Source of the DNA: Rhabdaerophilum sp. SD176 | Lineage (GTDB): Bacteria > Pseudomonadota > Alphaproteobacteria > Rhizobiales > Beijerinckiaceae | Assembly: GCF_030143245.1 (NCBI RefSeq) | Contig: NZ_JARJNS010000003.1 | Span: 540,769-604,768, forward strand | DNA: 64,000 bases | Direction of reading: 5' to 3' | Part shown: positions 16,767 to 26,861 of the stretch, one piece after another | Layout: each line of letters begins with the position of its first letter | Position numbering within the stretch: the stretch's first letter is position 1 | Notes under the pieces: model-generated | The model's database searches: none | The model's input: the letters and a program-made list of their open reading frames with translations, nothing else | Told to the model about the DNA's origin: nothing | Position numbers and translations under genes: made by a program

Positions 16767-18068
16767 ATGTCATCCCCGCTGCGCGTGATCCTGATGCTGC
16801 ATGGCCCGACCGCGCCCTTCTGGCGTGAGCTCGGCCGCGGCTTCGAGGCCGCCGGATGCCGGGTCGTGAAGGTCCATTTCGCGCTCGGCGAATTCCTCTA
16901 CTGGGGGCGCCCTGGCGGCATCCATTATCGCGGCCGCCTCCGCAATTGGCCGGAATTCCTCCGCCGGCTCATTCGCCGCGAGGGCATCACCGATATCCTC
17001 TACTACGCCGATCGCTTTGCCTATCATGTCGCAGCCCGGCAGGTCGCGGAAGAAGCTGGAATACCGGCCTATGCCGTCGAGAACGGCTATCTCCGGCCCG
17101 ACTGGATCACGCTCGAGCGGGGCGGTATGGGCGCCTATTCGCATATGCCGGTCGATCCGGCGCGCTACCGCGCGCTCGCGGCGGAGTGCCCGGCGCCCGA
17201 TCTCGCCGTGCGCTATCCCGTCGGTTTCTGGACCGAGATCCTCCATGAAGTGACCTATTCCTGGTTCAACTTTTTCTGGCGGGCATTGTATCCGGGATGG
17301 CAATCCGGCAAATACTACAATTCGATCCTGGAGGTGCTGGTCGGCATCCCTCGTCTCCTCAGGCAGAAGGGCCTTGCCCGGGCGGCCGAGGCGACGATCG
17401 AGGCGCATCTGGAATCCGGGCGGCCCTATTTCGTCCTGCCGCTTCAATTGCAGGGCGATTACCAGATCCGCGACAACTCGCCGTTCACGCATATGGGCGA
17501 GATGATCGAGATGGTCTTCGCCTCCTTCGCCCGCCACGCGCCGGCCGGGGCCGATCTTGTCGTCAAGCAGCACCCGCATGACAACAACGCCGAGGATTTC
17601 GCCGGCCTCGTCGCCCGCACCGCGCAGCAGCATGGCCTTGCCGACCGGGTATCCTTCATCGATGGCGGCGATCTCGGACGCCTGCTGGCAAGCGCGCGCG
17701 GCTGCGTGATGATCAACTCGACCGTCGGCCTGTTCTCGCTCCGCAAGGCCTGCCCGACCAAGATCCTCGGCATGGCGATCTATGACATGCCGGGCCTGAC
17801 GCATCAGGGCACGCTCGACAGCTTCTGGCAGGATCCCGAGCCGGTCGATGCCGCCCTGGTGGAGGCCTTTGTCCGCGTCCTGGCGGCAACGATCCAGGTC
17901 AAGGGATCGTTCTACCATCCCGAGGGACGCCGGCAGGCGGTGCAGACGGTCATCCGCCGCATCCTCGAGGGCCAGGTCAACGAACCGGGCGGCTTTGTCG
18001 ATCCGCCGCCCCGGCTGGAAGCCGCACGCCGGATCGGCGTACCGGTGGACCGAAATCCGCTGACCTAA
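16767..18068 (+). CDS. Capsular polysaccharide biosynthesis protein, KpsS/LipB family
   Basis: A 433-residue cytoplasmic protein matching the Capsule_synth (KpsS/LipB) family. The N-terminal half carries FALGEFLYWGR and ENGYLRPDWITLERGG, and the C-terminal half has VVKQHPHDN and MINSTVGLFSLRKACP. KpsS-like enzymes are beta-Kdo transferases that begin the poly-Kdo linker on lyso-phosphatidylglycerol for group 2-type capsules. A GGAGG site lies 3-7 bases before the ATG. Its presence with an OPX lipoprotein supports an ABC-type capsule pathway, though KpsC and the transporter are not in the window. Confidence 0.88.
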   Translation: MSSPLRVILMLHGPTAPFWRELGRGFEAAGCRVVKVHFALGEFLYWGRPGGIHYRGRLRNWPEFLRRLIRREGITDILYYADRFAYHVAARQVAEEAGIPAYAVENGYLRPDWITLERGGMGAYSHMPVDPARYRALAAECPAPDLAVRYPVGFWTEILHEVTYSWFNFFWRALYPGWQSGKYYNSILEVLVGIPRLLRQKGLARAAEATIEAHLESGRPYFVLPLQLQGDYQIRDNSPFTHMGEMIEMVFASFARHAPAGADLVVKQHPHDNNAEDFAGLVARTAQQHGLADRVSFIDGGDLGRLLASARGCVMINSTVGLFSLRKACPTKILGMAIYDMPGLTHQGTLDSFWQDPEPVDAALVEAFVRVLAATIQVKGSFYHPEGRRQAVQTVIRRILEGQVNEPGGFVDPPPRLEAARRIGVPVDRNPLT

Positions 18069-18082
18069 AGCCCTGTCAGCCG

Positions 18083-19393
18083 TTAGACATCCTGCAGGAT
18101 GCGTCCGATCTCGGTCATGTAGGTCGGCCAGCTTGCCGGCCGGAAATGCGACAATCGTTGCTTCAGGGCCAGATATTCGGCTCCGTCCTGACTGAGCCAG
18201 AGGATGTCCCGCCTCCAGCCGGCATGGTCATCCGGCGCCCGGAACAGGGCCCAGTCGCGATTGGCATCATGATGAGCCGGAATATCGGAGACAAGGGCGG
18301 GCGTGCCCAGCGCCATCGCCTCAACCGGCGGCAGGCCGAACCCTTCTGCGAACGAGGGCATCAGGACAGCACGTGCCCCGGCCATCAGCTCGGCCAGGGC
18401 CGGACTCGACAGGCCGCGTGCAGCGATGACATGGTCCGACAGATGCGGCGATCCGGCGATCCGGGCCAGCACCTCGTCCGAGCGGAAGCCCGGCGCACCG
18501 GCAATCACCAGCCGCGGCGCGGCGGTGCCATAATCGCGCACCAGCCCGTCCCAGATATCGAGGAGCAGGGCGTGGTTCTTGCGAGGCTCGATGGCCCCGC
18601 AGATCACAAAATAGGGATGCTTCTGCAAGGCAGGGTTCGGGGCAATGCGGTTGAGGAAAAGGTCGTCAATCGGCAACGGCACGGCATGGATTGGCTTGGG
18701 CGGCGCGTTCCACTCCTCGAGGCGGCGGGCGATGCTTTCGCCGGCCGAGGCCGTCGGCACGATCAGCGCGCGCGCATGGCGCGCCACCTTCTTCATCACA
18801 CGCTCATGCGAGGTGACGGTCTCATTTGCAACGAAATGCGGGTAATCCAGCGGGATCACGTCATGGATCAGGAAGACAGGCGCAATATCCGGCCTCTGAG
18901 GACGCCATTTGAAGGCGCCGGGAAAGGTGATGCCGTAATGGCCGATATCGAGATAGACAGCGTCCTTCGGCAAATCCCGCATCGGCCGTCCGAGGGAGAA
19001 CCCGTCACCCAGGAGCACATGCGCCATCCGGTAAAGCGATGGCGGCGATAAAAGGCCCGGCTGTGCCGCTCTGGAAAGGGTAAAGCCCGAGGGATCGCCA
19101 GCGCGGCGGCGTCCACCGAGCCGGTCAATCACCCGCTCGAGAGCAGCATCATCGGCTGCGCCGCCATGCTCGCGCCACAGAGCGGCAAGGCGGTCGCGCC
19201 CGCGCAGCACGCGCTCGCGCGAGTAGAAGCGCATCCCGAGGATGTTTGGAAGGATGCCATAGATCTCGCCGGGCCAGGTCTCGAAGAGATGTGACAGATA
19301 GCCGAAATCCACCCGGTCCACACCCCGCGGGGTATTGTGGATGGCACTCTGTACAAGACGAACGAGATTATAGGCGATCGGGCGGGCGGACAT
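18083..19393 (-). CDS. Family GT4 glycosyltransferase
   Basis: A 436-residue glycosyltransferase with a GT-B fold. The C-terminal half has GAIEPRKNHALLLDIW and the EGFGLPPVEA nucleotide-sugar motif of GT4. It ends 14 bp from the convergent KpsS-like gene. The ATG at 19393 is preferred because a GGAT site precedes it and upstream codons show no homology. An N-terminal region of about 190 residues (MSARPIAYNLVRLVQS) is typical of mannosyl- or rhamnosyltransferases in O-antigen and capsule loci. GDP-sugar use would fit the ManC/Gmd/Rmd enzymes nearby, but the donor cannot be read. Confidence 0.88.
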   Translation of the reverse strand: MSARPIAYNLVRLVQSAIHNTPRGVDRVDFGYLSHLFETWPGEIYGILPNILGMRFYSRERVLRGRDRLAALWREHGGAADDAALERVIDRLGGRRRAGDPSGFTLSRAAQPGLLSPPSLYRMAHVLLGDGFSLGRPMRDLPKDAVYLDIGHYGITFPGAFKWRPQRPDIAPVFLIHDVIPLDYPHFVANETVTSHERVMKKVARHARALIVPTASAGESIARRLEEWNAPPKPIHAVPLPIDDLFLNRIAPNPALQKHPYFVICGAIEPRKNHALLLDIWDGLVRDYGTAAPRLVIAGAPGFRSDEVLARIAGSPHLSDHVIAARGLSSPALAELMAGARAVLMPSFAEGFGLPPVEAMALGTPALVSDIPAHHDANRDWALFRAPDDHAGWRRDILWLSQDGAEYLALKQRLSHFRPASWPTYMTEIGRILQDV

Positions 19394-20231
19394 GGGAGAT
19401 CCTGTGCTACGCCGCAGCCACCCCTGGAGCAAGCCCCTATTTCCCGCGGTTGGATAGGTTGGGCTTGGTGGTCGTCTACGGATCGGCCGCCCTAGGCGTG
19501 CCGGCAGGCTGGCTCGTCCCCCCGCGGACGCCCGGATCAGCCTCAGCGCGTCCGGGGATGGGTATTTCCACGCCAACTGGCAGGGGCGATGCCCCTCCAG
19601 CCCGTCGCGCGGGCTCGACAGGATCGTCGAGGCCCCGCATGCGGCAGGTCTTTGGAGTTGGTGCTGTCCCGGCCGGGCCCTGCTGGGGAGCCGGCTTAAC
19701 CGGTCAGGCATGGACTGTGCCGACCCTTCCGAGCCCCCTGACAAGGGCACATCGAAGGTCTTGCGAATAAAGACGGGTAGTTGGCTCGGCCGGTCGGGGG
19801 GAGTGGACCCGAAAGGCCCGCAGCCCCTGAGGGAAGTCAAGTCGAAAAGGAGCCCCTTTAACGCTCTGCCGAAGGGTCCTCCACCGTTGGCAATTGACTG
19901 TCTCGTGCCTTGGGGCCACGCCTTCCGTCCGGTTAGCCCTGTTCGAGCAGGATTGTGTCCTTCTCCCTTGGATCCGGGTCGGCGAGATCGGCGGCGCCCC
20001 GGACCGAGGCCGCGCTTTTGTCCCTGGTCCTGGCCAGAGAATGTGATCGGCTTCGGGACAGGGGGTTCGCTTCAACAAGGATGGGACCTGCCGCTTGGAT
20101 GGATTGACAATAAGGGCAGATTAAACATGGTGCGGCCAAAGGATATCGGGCGACCGGTTTTTTGAGTGAGCAAGCTATGCTGGTAACCAGCCAGAGTGCT
20201 GCGCTTCTCAATCAGGAAACGCGCATGATCG
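19394..20231. other. 838-bp stretch without a recognisable gene
   Basis: Short open frames occur on both strands but none has recognisable motifs, a good ribosome site or family-like composition. It lies between divergently transcribed glycosyltransferase genes, so it must hold both promoters. It is long for a promoter region and may contain a decayed gene. Confidence 0.5.
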
Positions 20232-22196
20232 ATGCATCAAGGATTTTGGGGACCCTTTTTGGTTCAACTCAGGCCATTCCAAGCCGTAACCGGTGAAGCG
20301 CCCTTCTGGCAGGCTGAATCATCAGAGCCATGGCTTGAAATCGTGACCGAGTGCCCACCCAAAGGCGGATGGCTCGAACTCGGCTGGCATGCCTCGCTCT
20401 CGGGGCGCGTCTGTCGCCCGCAATTGAAGATCGAACAGGGCGAGGAATGGGCGAGCAGCACCGAGGTCTCCTCCCTTCTCTCAGGGGCTCCATTGGGCAG
20501 GCAGGATGCCGTCGTCTTTGTGCCACCCCGGACTACACGACTTCTGATTTCTCCATATGATCGCCCAGGCGCCTTTGCCTTCCGGCTGACAAAGATGCGC
20601 TGGATGGGCGTGACCGGTTCCTTGCATCTGGGCATCCTTCGAAGGCCCCTTGTGGCTGCCCATGCGCTCGGGGCCGCCTTGATTGGCAGGCCTTTTGACT
20701 TTCGGTGTCTGATGATGGAAGCGCTGAATACGGTTCCCCTTTCCCGATATGCAACCTGGCGCCGCCGCAAGCTCCGCATGCCGGATTGGTCAGACTTCGA
20801 TGGCTTCTTGACGCATGGTCTCCCGCATCTCCATGTTTTTGTCGAAGACGCAGTTGATCGCTTTGCCCGGACACCCTGGCCTCCAGGGGTTTGTGTGATT
20901 GTCAGGCAGGCTCCCGAGCCGGAGTGTCTCCGCAATGGCATCAGCGAAAAGGCTCTCCTCGAGCTGATCGGCGGCCTTGCCGACACCGATCTCTTCATGT
21001 TCCTGCCGCGCGGGGTCCAGCTCTTTGAAGCGGGGCTTCCTGCGCTGCTGACCGCCGCGGCCGCCGATCCAGAACCGGCCTTTTTTTATGGGGATGAGGA
21101 GCTCGAGGATTGGCAAGCGGGCAGGAGTGTTCGCGTGCAATCGGGATTTGATCCGCTCTCGACATTTCAGGTGCTGTCGCACTCGGCCGCGATCGCCTAC
21201 CGGGCGGGCAAGGTTCGAGGCCTGCTCTCTCGATCCACAACTTCGGGTCCATGGTGCGGGCAACCGCTCTGGCGTCCGCTTGTCACGCGGCAAATACAAA
21301 GTCGTCCGGCCCTTGCATCAAGAAATCTTGTGGAACGAATGGCTTCGACCGCCCCACATCCGAGGGGGATGGCACCCGACGAGATGGATGACGTTGCTGT
21401 CATTATTCCGACGCGTGACCGATTGCCCCTTTTGAGGGCCTGCTTGGATACGCTACGCCCGACCCTGCCCCCCAAATCGGAATTGATCATTGTCGATAAC
21501 GACAGTGCTAGCCTGGATACCATTGAATTCCTGGATACCCTGGGCCGTCAGGACCGATGCACAGTGGTTCGTGTTGCTGGGGCTTTCAATTTTTCAAAGC
21601 TTTGTAATTTGGGTGCTTCGGCGACCGAAAAGCGCCTGCTGGTCTTTCTGAACAACGACACGACAATCGTTTCTGCCGACTGGTTGGCGCATCTCCAGAA
21701 ATGGGCGCTCCAGCCCGATATCGGTGCGGTGGGCGCTCGGCTGCTCTATCCATCCGGCAGGGTTCAGCATTCCGGTGTAATTATCGGCCTTGGTGGCTTT
21801 GCCGGGCATATCGATCTCAATATGGAGGCAGAATCCACGGGAACTTTCGGGCGTGCACTTTCGACACACAGGCTGCTGGCGGTAACCGGAGCCTGTCTGG
21901 CTGTCGAGAAGGTCAAATTCAACCAGGTTGGCGGATTTGACGAGGTCAACCTCCCGATTGAGCTCAATGACATCGATCTTTGCCTTCGTCTGGGTGAGCG
22001 TGGCTTCCGGACCGTCTTTTCGCCGGAGGCGGTGCTTGTCCACCATGAATCGGCCAGTCGAGGACGAGGAGGATCTCCAGATCGGTACCGGGCAGAAAAG
22101 GCGTATTTTGCCGAGCGGTGGAAAGGCGTTCGTCGGGGTGACCCGTTCTGGCATCCTGCGCTGTCCCTGCTGTCCAACAAGGGTATGCTTGGCTGA
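20232..22196 (+). CDS. Large family GT2 glycosyltransferase with a degenerate N-terminal GT2-like domain
   Basis: A 654-residue protein. Residues 385-630 form a complete GT2 domain: VAVIIPTRDRLPLLRACLDT, ELIIVDNDSAS, FLNNDTTIVS (the DxD-like site) and GGFDEVNLPIELNDIDLCLR. This is the rhamnosyltransferase-like branch common in O-antigen loci. Residues 195-330 resemble the end of another GT2 domain (LADTDLFMFLPRGVQLFE, FFYGDEELEDW) but lack its nucleotide-binding half, so that copy is probably inactive. An AGGAA site lies 13 bases before ATG 20232. Codon use looks less GC3-biased than in neighbouring genes, a possible sign of transfer (visual impression only). Confidence 0.85.
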   Translation: MHQGFWGPFLVQLRPFQAVTGEAPFWQAESSEPWLEIVTECPPKGGWLELGWHASLSGRVCRPQLKIEQGEEWASSTEVSSLLSGAPLGRQDAVVFVPPRTTRLLISPYDRPGAFAFRLTKMRWMGVTGSLHLGILRRPLVAAHALGAALIGRPFDFRCLMMEALNTVPLSRYATWRRRKLRMPDWSDFDGFLTHGLPHLHVFVEDAVDRFARTPWPPGVCVIVRQAPEPECLRNGISEKALLELIGGLADTDLFMFLPRGVQLFEAGLPALLTAAAADPEPAFFYGDEELEDWQAGRSVRVQSGFDPLSTFQVLSHSAAIAYRAGKVRGLLSRSTTSGPWCGQPLWRPLVTRQIQSRPALASRNLVERMASTAPHPRGMAPDEMDDVAVIIPTRDRLPLLRACLDTLRPTLPPKSELIIVDNDSASLDTIEFLDTLGRQDRCTVVRVAGAFNFSKLCNLGASATEKRLLVFLNNDTTIVSADWLAHLQKWALQPDIGAVGARLLYPSGRVQHSGVIIGLGGFAGHIDLNMEAESTGTFGRALSTHRLLAVTGACLAVEKVKFNQVGGFDEVNLPIELNDIDLCLRLGERGFRTVFSPEAVLVHHESASRGRGGSPDRYRAEKAYFAERWKGVRRGDPFWHPALSLLSNKGMLG

Positions 22197-22214
22197 GCGC
22201 TCATCTCTTCCGGT

Positions 22215-22242
22215 GCGGCCCTTGTGGGACCGGGCCGCTTTC
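22215..22242 (+). terminator. Possible terminator after the GT2 gene
   Basis: GCGGCCC (22215-22221) pairs with GGGCCGC (22232-22238), leaving a 10-nt loop followed by a short T run. It lies 19 bp after the GT2 stop. The T tract is weak. I see no gene in the rest of 22243-22699. Confidence 0.4.
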
Positions 22243-22699
22243 CTACGAACGGAACCGAAAGCCAGCATGACCAGAATAGCCGGACGGGTTCTCCGTGCCG
22301 TTGCGCAGGGCGGCGCTGACAAACGACCTCAAGCCCCATTTCGATGCGACCAGCCCCTGATGAGAGGGTCTGGAGAGCCATGATGCGGGGGCTCCAAACG
22401 AGGCTTTGCGCCATTTCATAGGTGATTTCTACCGATTGCCAGAGGCCCATTGTCGCCAATCGAATGGTCAATCGCGAGGTGGCTTCGACCGTCCCCGGAA
22501 CCGTCTGCAAGACGCGCTTGCCACTCACGGGATAGAGGGGCGGCGGCCGTGCGGTCCGCAATCTTGCCGACCCCTCATACACGCGGGCATAAAAATCCCA
22601 AACTTTTGCCGAATGACGGCTCGCAACCGAGCAAAATGGCTGCTCTTGGAATCAAAAGAGCATATAAATATCAAGAGGTCGATCGTTGTTCTCGGACGG

Positions 22700-23641
22700 T
22701 CACGGCGAGGCTGAAGAGGTGGAGCGCTGTCTGGTCTCTTCATCGAGCCTTGCTTCTTCGTAGCGAAGCATCGCAGCCAAAACATCGGAAAAGGGCGGAT
22801 GGCTGATCGGACCGATCAGCTGGGTCAAGCGTTCGGTTGACCCGAAAAGCGTGACGCATTCGTCGGGGCGAACAAAGCGTGGATCGGTCTCGATCAAGAT
22901 CCGATGACCGGATATCCTTTCAAGCGTCTCTATGATGACACGAAGAGAGATCGCTCGCCCTGAGGCAATATTGACAAGACCTCGAACAGGGGAGAGTTGC
23001 CCGAGGCGGCGGTAGATCTCAACGACCGTTTCAACCGCTGAGAAATCCCGCGCAATCTCGAGATTGCCCATCCGGATCACAGGCGCCCGACGTGCAAAAT
23101 GCTGGACAAGTTTGGCCACAACAAAATCGTCGCTTTGGCCGGGGCCTGTATAATTAAACGGGCGCACCACAAGAATGGGAAGATCACGCGAAAAGTGACG
23201 GGCAACGTCTTCGGCGGCCAGCTTGCTGGATCCGTAGTGATGCGGGGGCAGCAAGGGCGACGTTTCGTCAAGGCAACCCGATAGGCCCGGGGACGCATAG
23301 ACCGTCGCGCTTGAGGCGAGGATGATGCCATGAGGCCGTGGGTCAAGCGCTTTGAGGCTTGCGAGAAGATTGGCCGTTCCCACCACGTTCACGGCGTAGA
23401 TTTGGCCAGGATCGGGGTGCAGGTTGGTGGCAATCCCGGCAAGGTGATAGACAAGGCCCGGTTTCAGGGTCCGGATGGCCAGATCAACCTGATCGCGGTC
23501 CCTCAGATCAACAAAGGTTCCGGTAGCGTCCTCCAGCGAGACCACCTGATGTCCGGCACGGCGCAGGGAGGCCGCCAGGGAACGCCCGGTAAATCCATGC
23601 GAACCGGTGATCAGGATGGGGCGTTCAGAAGGACCAGCCAT
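22700..23641 (-). CDS. rmd: GDP-4-dehydro-6-deoxy-D-mannose reductase-like enzyme
   Basis: A 313-residue extended SDR with a ThioredoxN-like Rossmann start ([11 protein letters not shown], residues 9-19) and the catalytic triad in ASSATVY and YGSSKLAAE. The stretch [18 protein letters not shown] is characteristic of Rmd, which reduces the Gmd product to GDP-D-rhamnose. It follows gmd on the same strand with a 17-bp overlap, so the two are co-translated and form a GDP-D-rhamnose pathway. GDP-fucose synthase (WcaG) is less likely because its characteristic motifs are absent. A close relative such as GDP-talose synthase cannot be excluded. Confidence 0.88.
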   Translation of the reverse strand: MAGPSERPILITGSHGFTGRSLAASLRRAGHQVVSLEDATGTFVDLRDRDQVDLAIRTLKPGLVYHLAGIATNLHPDPGQIYAVNVVGTANLLASLKALDPRPHGIILASSATVYASPGLSGCLDETSPLLPPHHYGSSKLAAEDVARHFSRDLPILVVRPFNYTGPGQSDDFVVAKLVQHFARRAPVIRMGNLEIARDFSAVETVVEIYRRLGQLSPVRGLVNIASGRAISLRVIIETLERISGHRILIETDPRFVRPDECVTLFGSTERLTQLIGPISHPPFSDVLAAMLRYEEARLDEETRQRSTSSASP

Positions 23642-24665
23642 CCTGGTTCCGCTTCAGGTCCGCTTCAACCATGAGGGTGCAAAGATCATCCAGCGACGTT
23701 GTCGCAGCCCAGCCCAACTGCTCCTTCGCGCGCGTCGGATCACCGATCAGCAAGTCAACCTCCGCCGGTCGGAAGAAGTGGGGATTGACAGCAACCCGCA
23801 CGGTGCCCGTTTTCCCGCAGCGTCCGATTTCATCAAGGCCTTGGCCTTCGAAGGCAAGATCGATGCCCGCCTTGTGAAAAGCCATGGTCACGAAATCACG
23901 GACGGCGGTTGTTTGCCCTGTCGCCAGAACAAACGTGTCCGGCGTGTCGTGTTCGATGATACGGACCATCCCCTCGACATAATCGGCAGCAAACCCCCAA
24001 TCCCGCTTGGCATCGAGATTGCCAAGCTCCAGCCGGTCGAGCATGCCGAGTTTAACCTGCGCGGCGGCATTGGTGATCTTGCGCGTCACAAACTCCCGCC
24101 CCCGGAGGGGCGATTCGTGATTGAAAAGGATGCCACACGCGCCGAACAGGCCATAGGCTTCCCGGTAATTGATCGTCGACCAATGCGCAAAAAGCTTGGC
24201 CACGGCATAGGGGCTGCGCGGATAGAACGGCGTTGTCTCCGATTGCGGGACTTCCTGGACAAGCCCATAAAGTTCTGAAGTCGAGGCCTGGTAGAACCGG
24301 ATCTTCGGGTTCACCGTCCGGATCGCTTCAAGCAGCAAAAGGGGGCCCACACCCGTCATCTGTGCGGTTGCAACCGGCTGTTCGAACGATACCCCAACAA
24401 AGCTCTGGGCCGCAAGATTGAAGACATGTTCCGGTTGTGCACGGTCCAGAAGCCGGATCGCTGCGCCAGGATCCGTCAGATCATATTCGGTGAGCACCAG
24501 ATGGGGATGGGTGTCGATCCCAAGTTCCCGGAGGCGCCAAAGATTGACCGAGCTCGTTCTCCGGAAGGTGCCAAAAACGCGATATCCTCGTTCCAGCATC
24601 AGGCTGGCCAGATACGCCCCGTCCTGGCCGGTGACGCCAGTAATTACCGTTGAGCGCACGATCAA
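23625..24665 (-). CDS. gmd: GDP-mannose 4,6-dehydratase
   Basis: A 346-residue extended SDR of normal Gmd length. It has the NADP motif [20 protein letters not shown] (residues 8-27), the arginine cluster [26 protein letters not shown], and the catalytic YAVAK. It converts GDP-mannose to GDP-4-keto-6-deoxymannose and is the committed step after ManC (5813-7234). It is first in a two-gene operon with rmd. The promoter should lie in 24666-24950, before the IS scrap. Confidence 0.95.
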   Translation of the reverse strand: MIVRSTVITGVTGQDGAYLASLMLERGYRVFGTFRRTSSVNLWRLRELGIDTHPHLVLTEYDLTDPGAAIRLLDRAQPEHVFNLAAQSFVGVSFEQPVATAQMTGVGPLLLLEAIRTVNPKIRFYQASTSELYGLVQEVPQSETTPFYPRSPYAVAKLFAHWSTINYREAYGLFGACGILFNHESPLRGREFVTRKITNAAAQVKLGMLDRLELGNLDAKRDWGFAADYVEGMVRIIEHDTPDTFVLATGQTTAVRDFVTMAFHKAGIDLAFEGQGLDEIGRCGKTGTVRVAVNPHFFRPAEVDLLIGDPTRAKEQLGWAATTSLDDLCTLMVEADLKRNQDGWSF

Positions 24666-24956
24666 GCTCCAATTCTTTGCTCAGGGGCGCAACTGCCCAT
24701 GGATCAGCCTTGACCCCGGCACCCCGAACCTCCGAGCTGTCTGCCTAGCGGCTCCCTTGTTGGCTGGCAAGGTGGTTTGGCTGGCAAGATGTCCAGCCAG
24801 CAAGGCGGTTTTTGGGGGCGTGACCAATCCCCTCGCGTTCTCCTTTGCCGCAGGATAGGTGCTCGCCTGTGGCGAAAAGGGGGCTCGGTCACCTGGAGCG
24901 ACCTTTGTTTTCAAACCGGGCCAAAATCGAGGTCAGGAGCCAAACCGGCATCAGGC

Positions 24957-25168
24957 CACATGGATGATCCCGCTGATCACTCGCCGGTCATCAACCCGCG
25001 CCTTCCCGCGCGTGTCCGTTGGGAGATGCGGCGAATGGTAGATGCGGCGAAATCAGCGCAAACTGAGCCTCGCTTAGCCAGAATTGGTCCCGATTCATCA
25101 ATGCTTCCTTTCGAAAGCCGTGAATCACACTACGTTGAGCATGCCAACCTTTTTATAGGTCTGGGCCC
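24957..25168 (-). mobile_element. 212-bp end fragment of the IS5-family element found intact-length at 57549-58372
   Basis: 24957-25168 is the near-identical reverse complement of 57549-57760, the left end of the IS5-family element. It carries the terminal repeat (end at 25168), the transposase start (MNRDQVWLSEAQF on the minus strand) and the same 16-bp internal duplication that frameshifts the transposase. The match stops abruptly at 24957, inside the transposase gene. The other half of the element is missing. The remainder of 24666-25377 shows no gene. Confidence 0.88.
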
Positions 25169-25377
25169 GAGGCCGATGGAAGTGATCAAGGCGACCAGAA
25201 CATCCGCTTGATTCAAAGCGGCCGGATAGCATCGCGCTCTCACATCGGCCGCTCTTGGATCAAGAGAGTTGGACGAGGGCAGGAAGTTCAATGCGTCCAG
25301 AAAACCAGAAGCGGTTCACGTCTGAAGGCAAGCGATCAATTCGCGCAAGCATCTTTGCTGAACGCTAGCACCCTCGG

Positions 25378-26853
25378 CTAAAGCGAGTTGAGAAAGGCGA
25401 GCAAGTCAGTCCGATCTTCGGCGTTGAGGTCGCGGAAACGTTCGCGCGCAGCTTCCGCTTCGCCGCCATGCCAGAGAATCGCTTCGGTCGCGTTTCGGGC
25501 ACGACCGTCATGGAGCAAGAAGCTGTGGCCATTGACAATCGGAGTTAGGCCAATGCCCCAGAGCGGCGCGGTGCGCCATTCCCGGCCATTGGCCTGGCCC
25601 TCCGGCCGGCCATCGGCCAGACCCTCGCCCATATCGTGCAAGAGCATGTCGGAATAGGGCCAGATCACCTGACCGCGCAGATGCGGATCGGGAGAGTCCT
25701 CGCCTGTGCGGAATTGCGGCTTGTGGCAGGCCGCGCAACCGATCTCGGAGAAAAGACGCTTGCCGCGCAGATGTTCGGGACGATTCGGTTCGCGGCGCGG
25801 CGGCACGGCCAGATTGCGCGAATAGAGGGCGACAGCTTCCAGCATCGCGCGGGAGATTTCCTCGCCCGCCCGCCCCGGTGCCACGCCATGGGGCGCCCTG
25901 AGGCAAACTTGCTGCCGGTCCGTGCAGTCGCCGGCCGGATGTGGGGTCAGCGGCGTGCCTATCCCGATATCCATCGTGAAGGCTTCTGCGGATTGTTGCA
26001 GCACAGTCGGCTGCCCGGCTTTCCAGCCGAAGCGCCCGAGAACCGGCCGCGAGCTATCTGGCGAAGGAACAAGATTCGGGCGACCCGAAATGCCGTCGCC
26101 GTCGCGATCCTCCAGATCGGCCAGTGCGAGAATATCGGCTTCCGGTATCGCCTCAAGCAGGCCCAGCCCGATCATCGGCGGGGCAATCCGGGGCGAGACC
26201 ATCGCCTCCGCGTGAAGCGGACCATAGCCCGGATCGACGATGCTGTAGGCAGGCTTGCGTAGTCGCACCACTTCGCCGCCACGTAGCGGCAACTCGACTT
26301 CCACGTAACGGACAACAAGCCGCCCCTCCGCAGGGTGTCCCTGAACCGAGAATTCCTGCAACTGATGGCCATAGACCGGCTCGGGGATCGTCAGGCGCCG
26401 GCCGGCTGCAAGGTCATCCACCTCGGCAGCGGTTTGCGGCGGGATCGACAGGCGCAACAGCAGAGATGCCGAGCGATCCTCCGGCCGGTCGCTAGCGGGC
26501 GGATGCCCGCGCCCATCCTTGAGATGGCAGCTCTGGCAGGCGCGTGCATTGTAGAGCGGGCCTAGCCCGTCAGATGCCTTGGTCGAGGCCGGTGCGGATA
26601 CCCAGAGCTTGCGGAAAAGGCCATTACCGACCTTGAAATCCAGTTCGCGGGCAAAGCCCATATTCCCAGAGGGATGGGAGAACGCATCCGCATTAATCGC
26701 AGCCGCCCTTGATGTCGCCTCGCCACCAGGTTGTTCCTCGCCGGGTTCGAGCACGGCAACGGCGGTCGCCTCTTTGGGGCGCTGTGCAGCCAAGGCCCAG
26801 ACTTCGAACGTCAGGGCGACGAGAGCCACAAGCAGCGTGCGCAGCCCTGACAT
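25378..26853 (-). CDS. Di-haem oxidoreductase (DUF1111, CxxCP-type c-haem protein)
   Basis: A 491-residue periplasmic protein with a signal peptide (residues 1-22, ending VWALA). It has two c-type haem sites, CQSCH near residue 106 and CAACH near residue 371. The DUF1111/DHOR family is encoded next to imelysins in many proteobacteria and is thought to take part in iron uptake or redox cycling. It starts 9 bp after the imelysin gene on the same strand, so they form an operon. The exact reaction of the family is not established. Distal Met ligands were not assigned. Confidence 0.88.
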   Translation of the reverse strand: MSGLRTLLVALVALTFEVWALAAQRPKEATAVAVLEPGEEQPGGEATSRAAAINADAFSHPSGNMGFARELDFKVGNGLFRKLWVSAPASTKASDGLGPLYNARACQSCHLKDGRGHPPASDRPEDRSASLLLRLSIPPQTAAEVDDLAAGRRLTIPEPVYGHQLQEFSVQGHPAEGRLVVRYVEVELPLRGGEVVRLRKPAYSIVDPGYGPLHAEAMVSPRIAPPMIGLGLLEAIPEADILALADLEDRDGDGISGRPNLVPSPDSSRPVLGRFGWKAGQPTVLQQSAEAFTMDIGIGTPLTPHPAGDCTDRQQVCLRAPHGVAPGRAGEEISRAMLEAVALYSRNLAVPPRREPNRPEHLRGKRLFSEIGCAACHKPQFRTGEDSPDPHLRGQVIWPYSDMLLHDMGEGLADGRPEGQANGREWRTAPLWGIGLTPIVNGHSFLLHDGRARNATEAILWHGGEAEAARERFRDLNAEDRTDLLAFLNSL

Positions 26854-26861
26854 CGCGTTTC

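Noticed and set aside
24777..25211. Plus-strand protein whose sequence also appears on the minus strand at 57371-57940
   Set aside because: Both are antisense readings of the IS5-family end. The match is explained by the duplicated element, not by a gene family.
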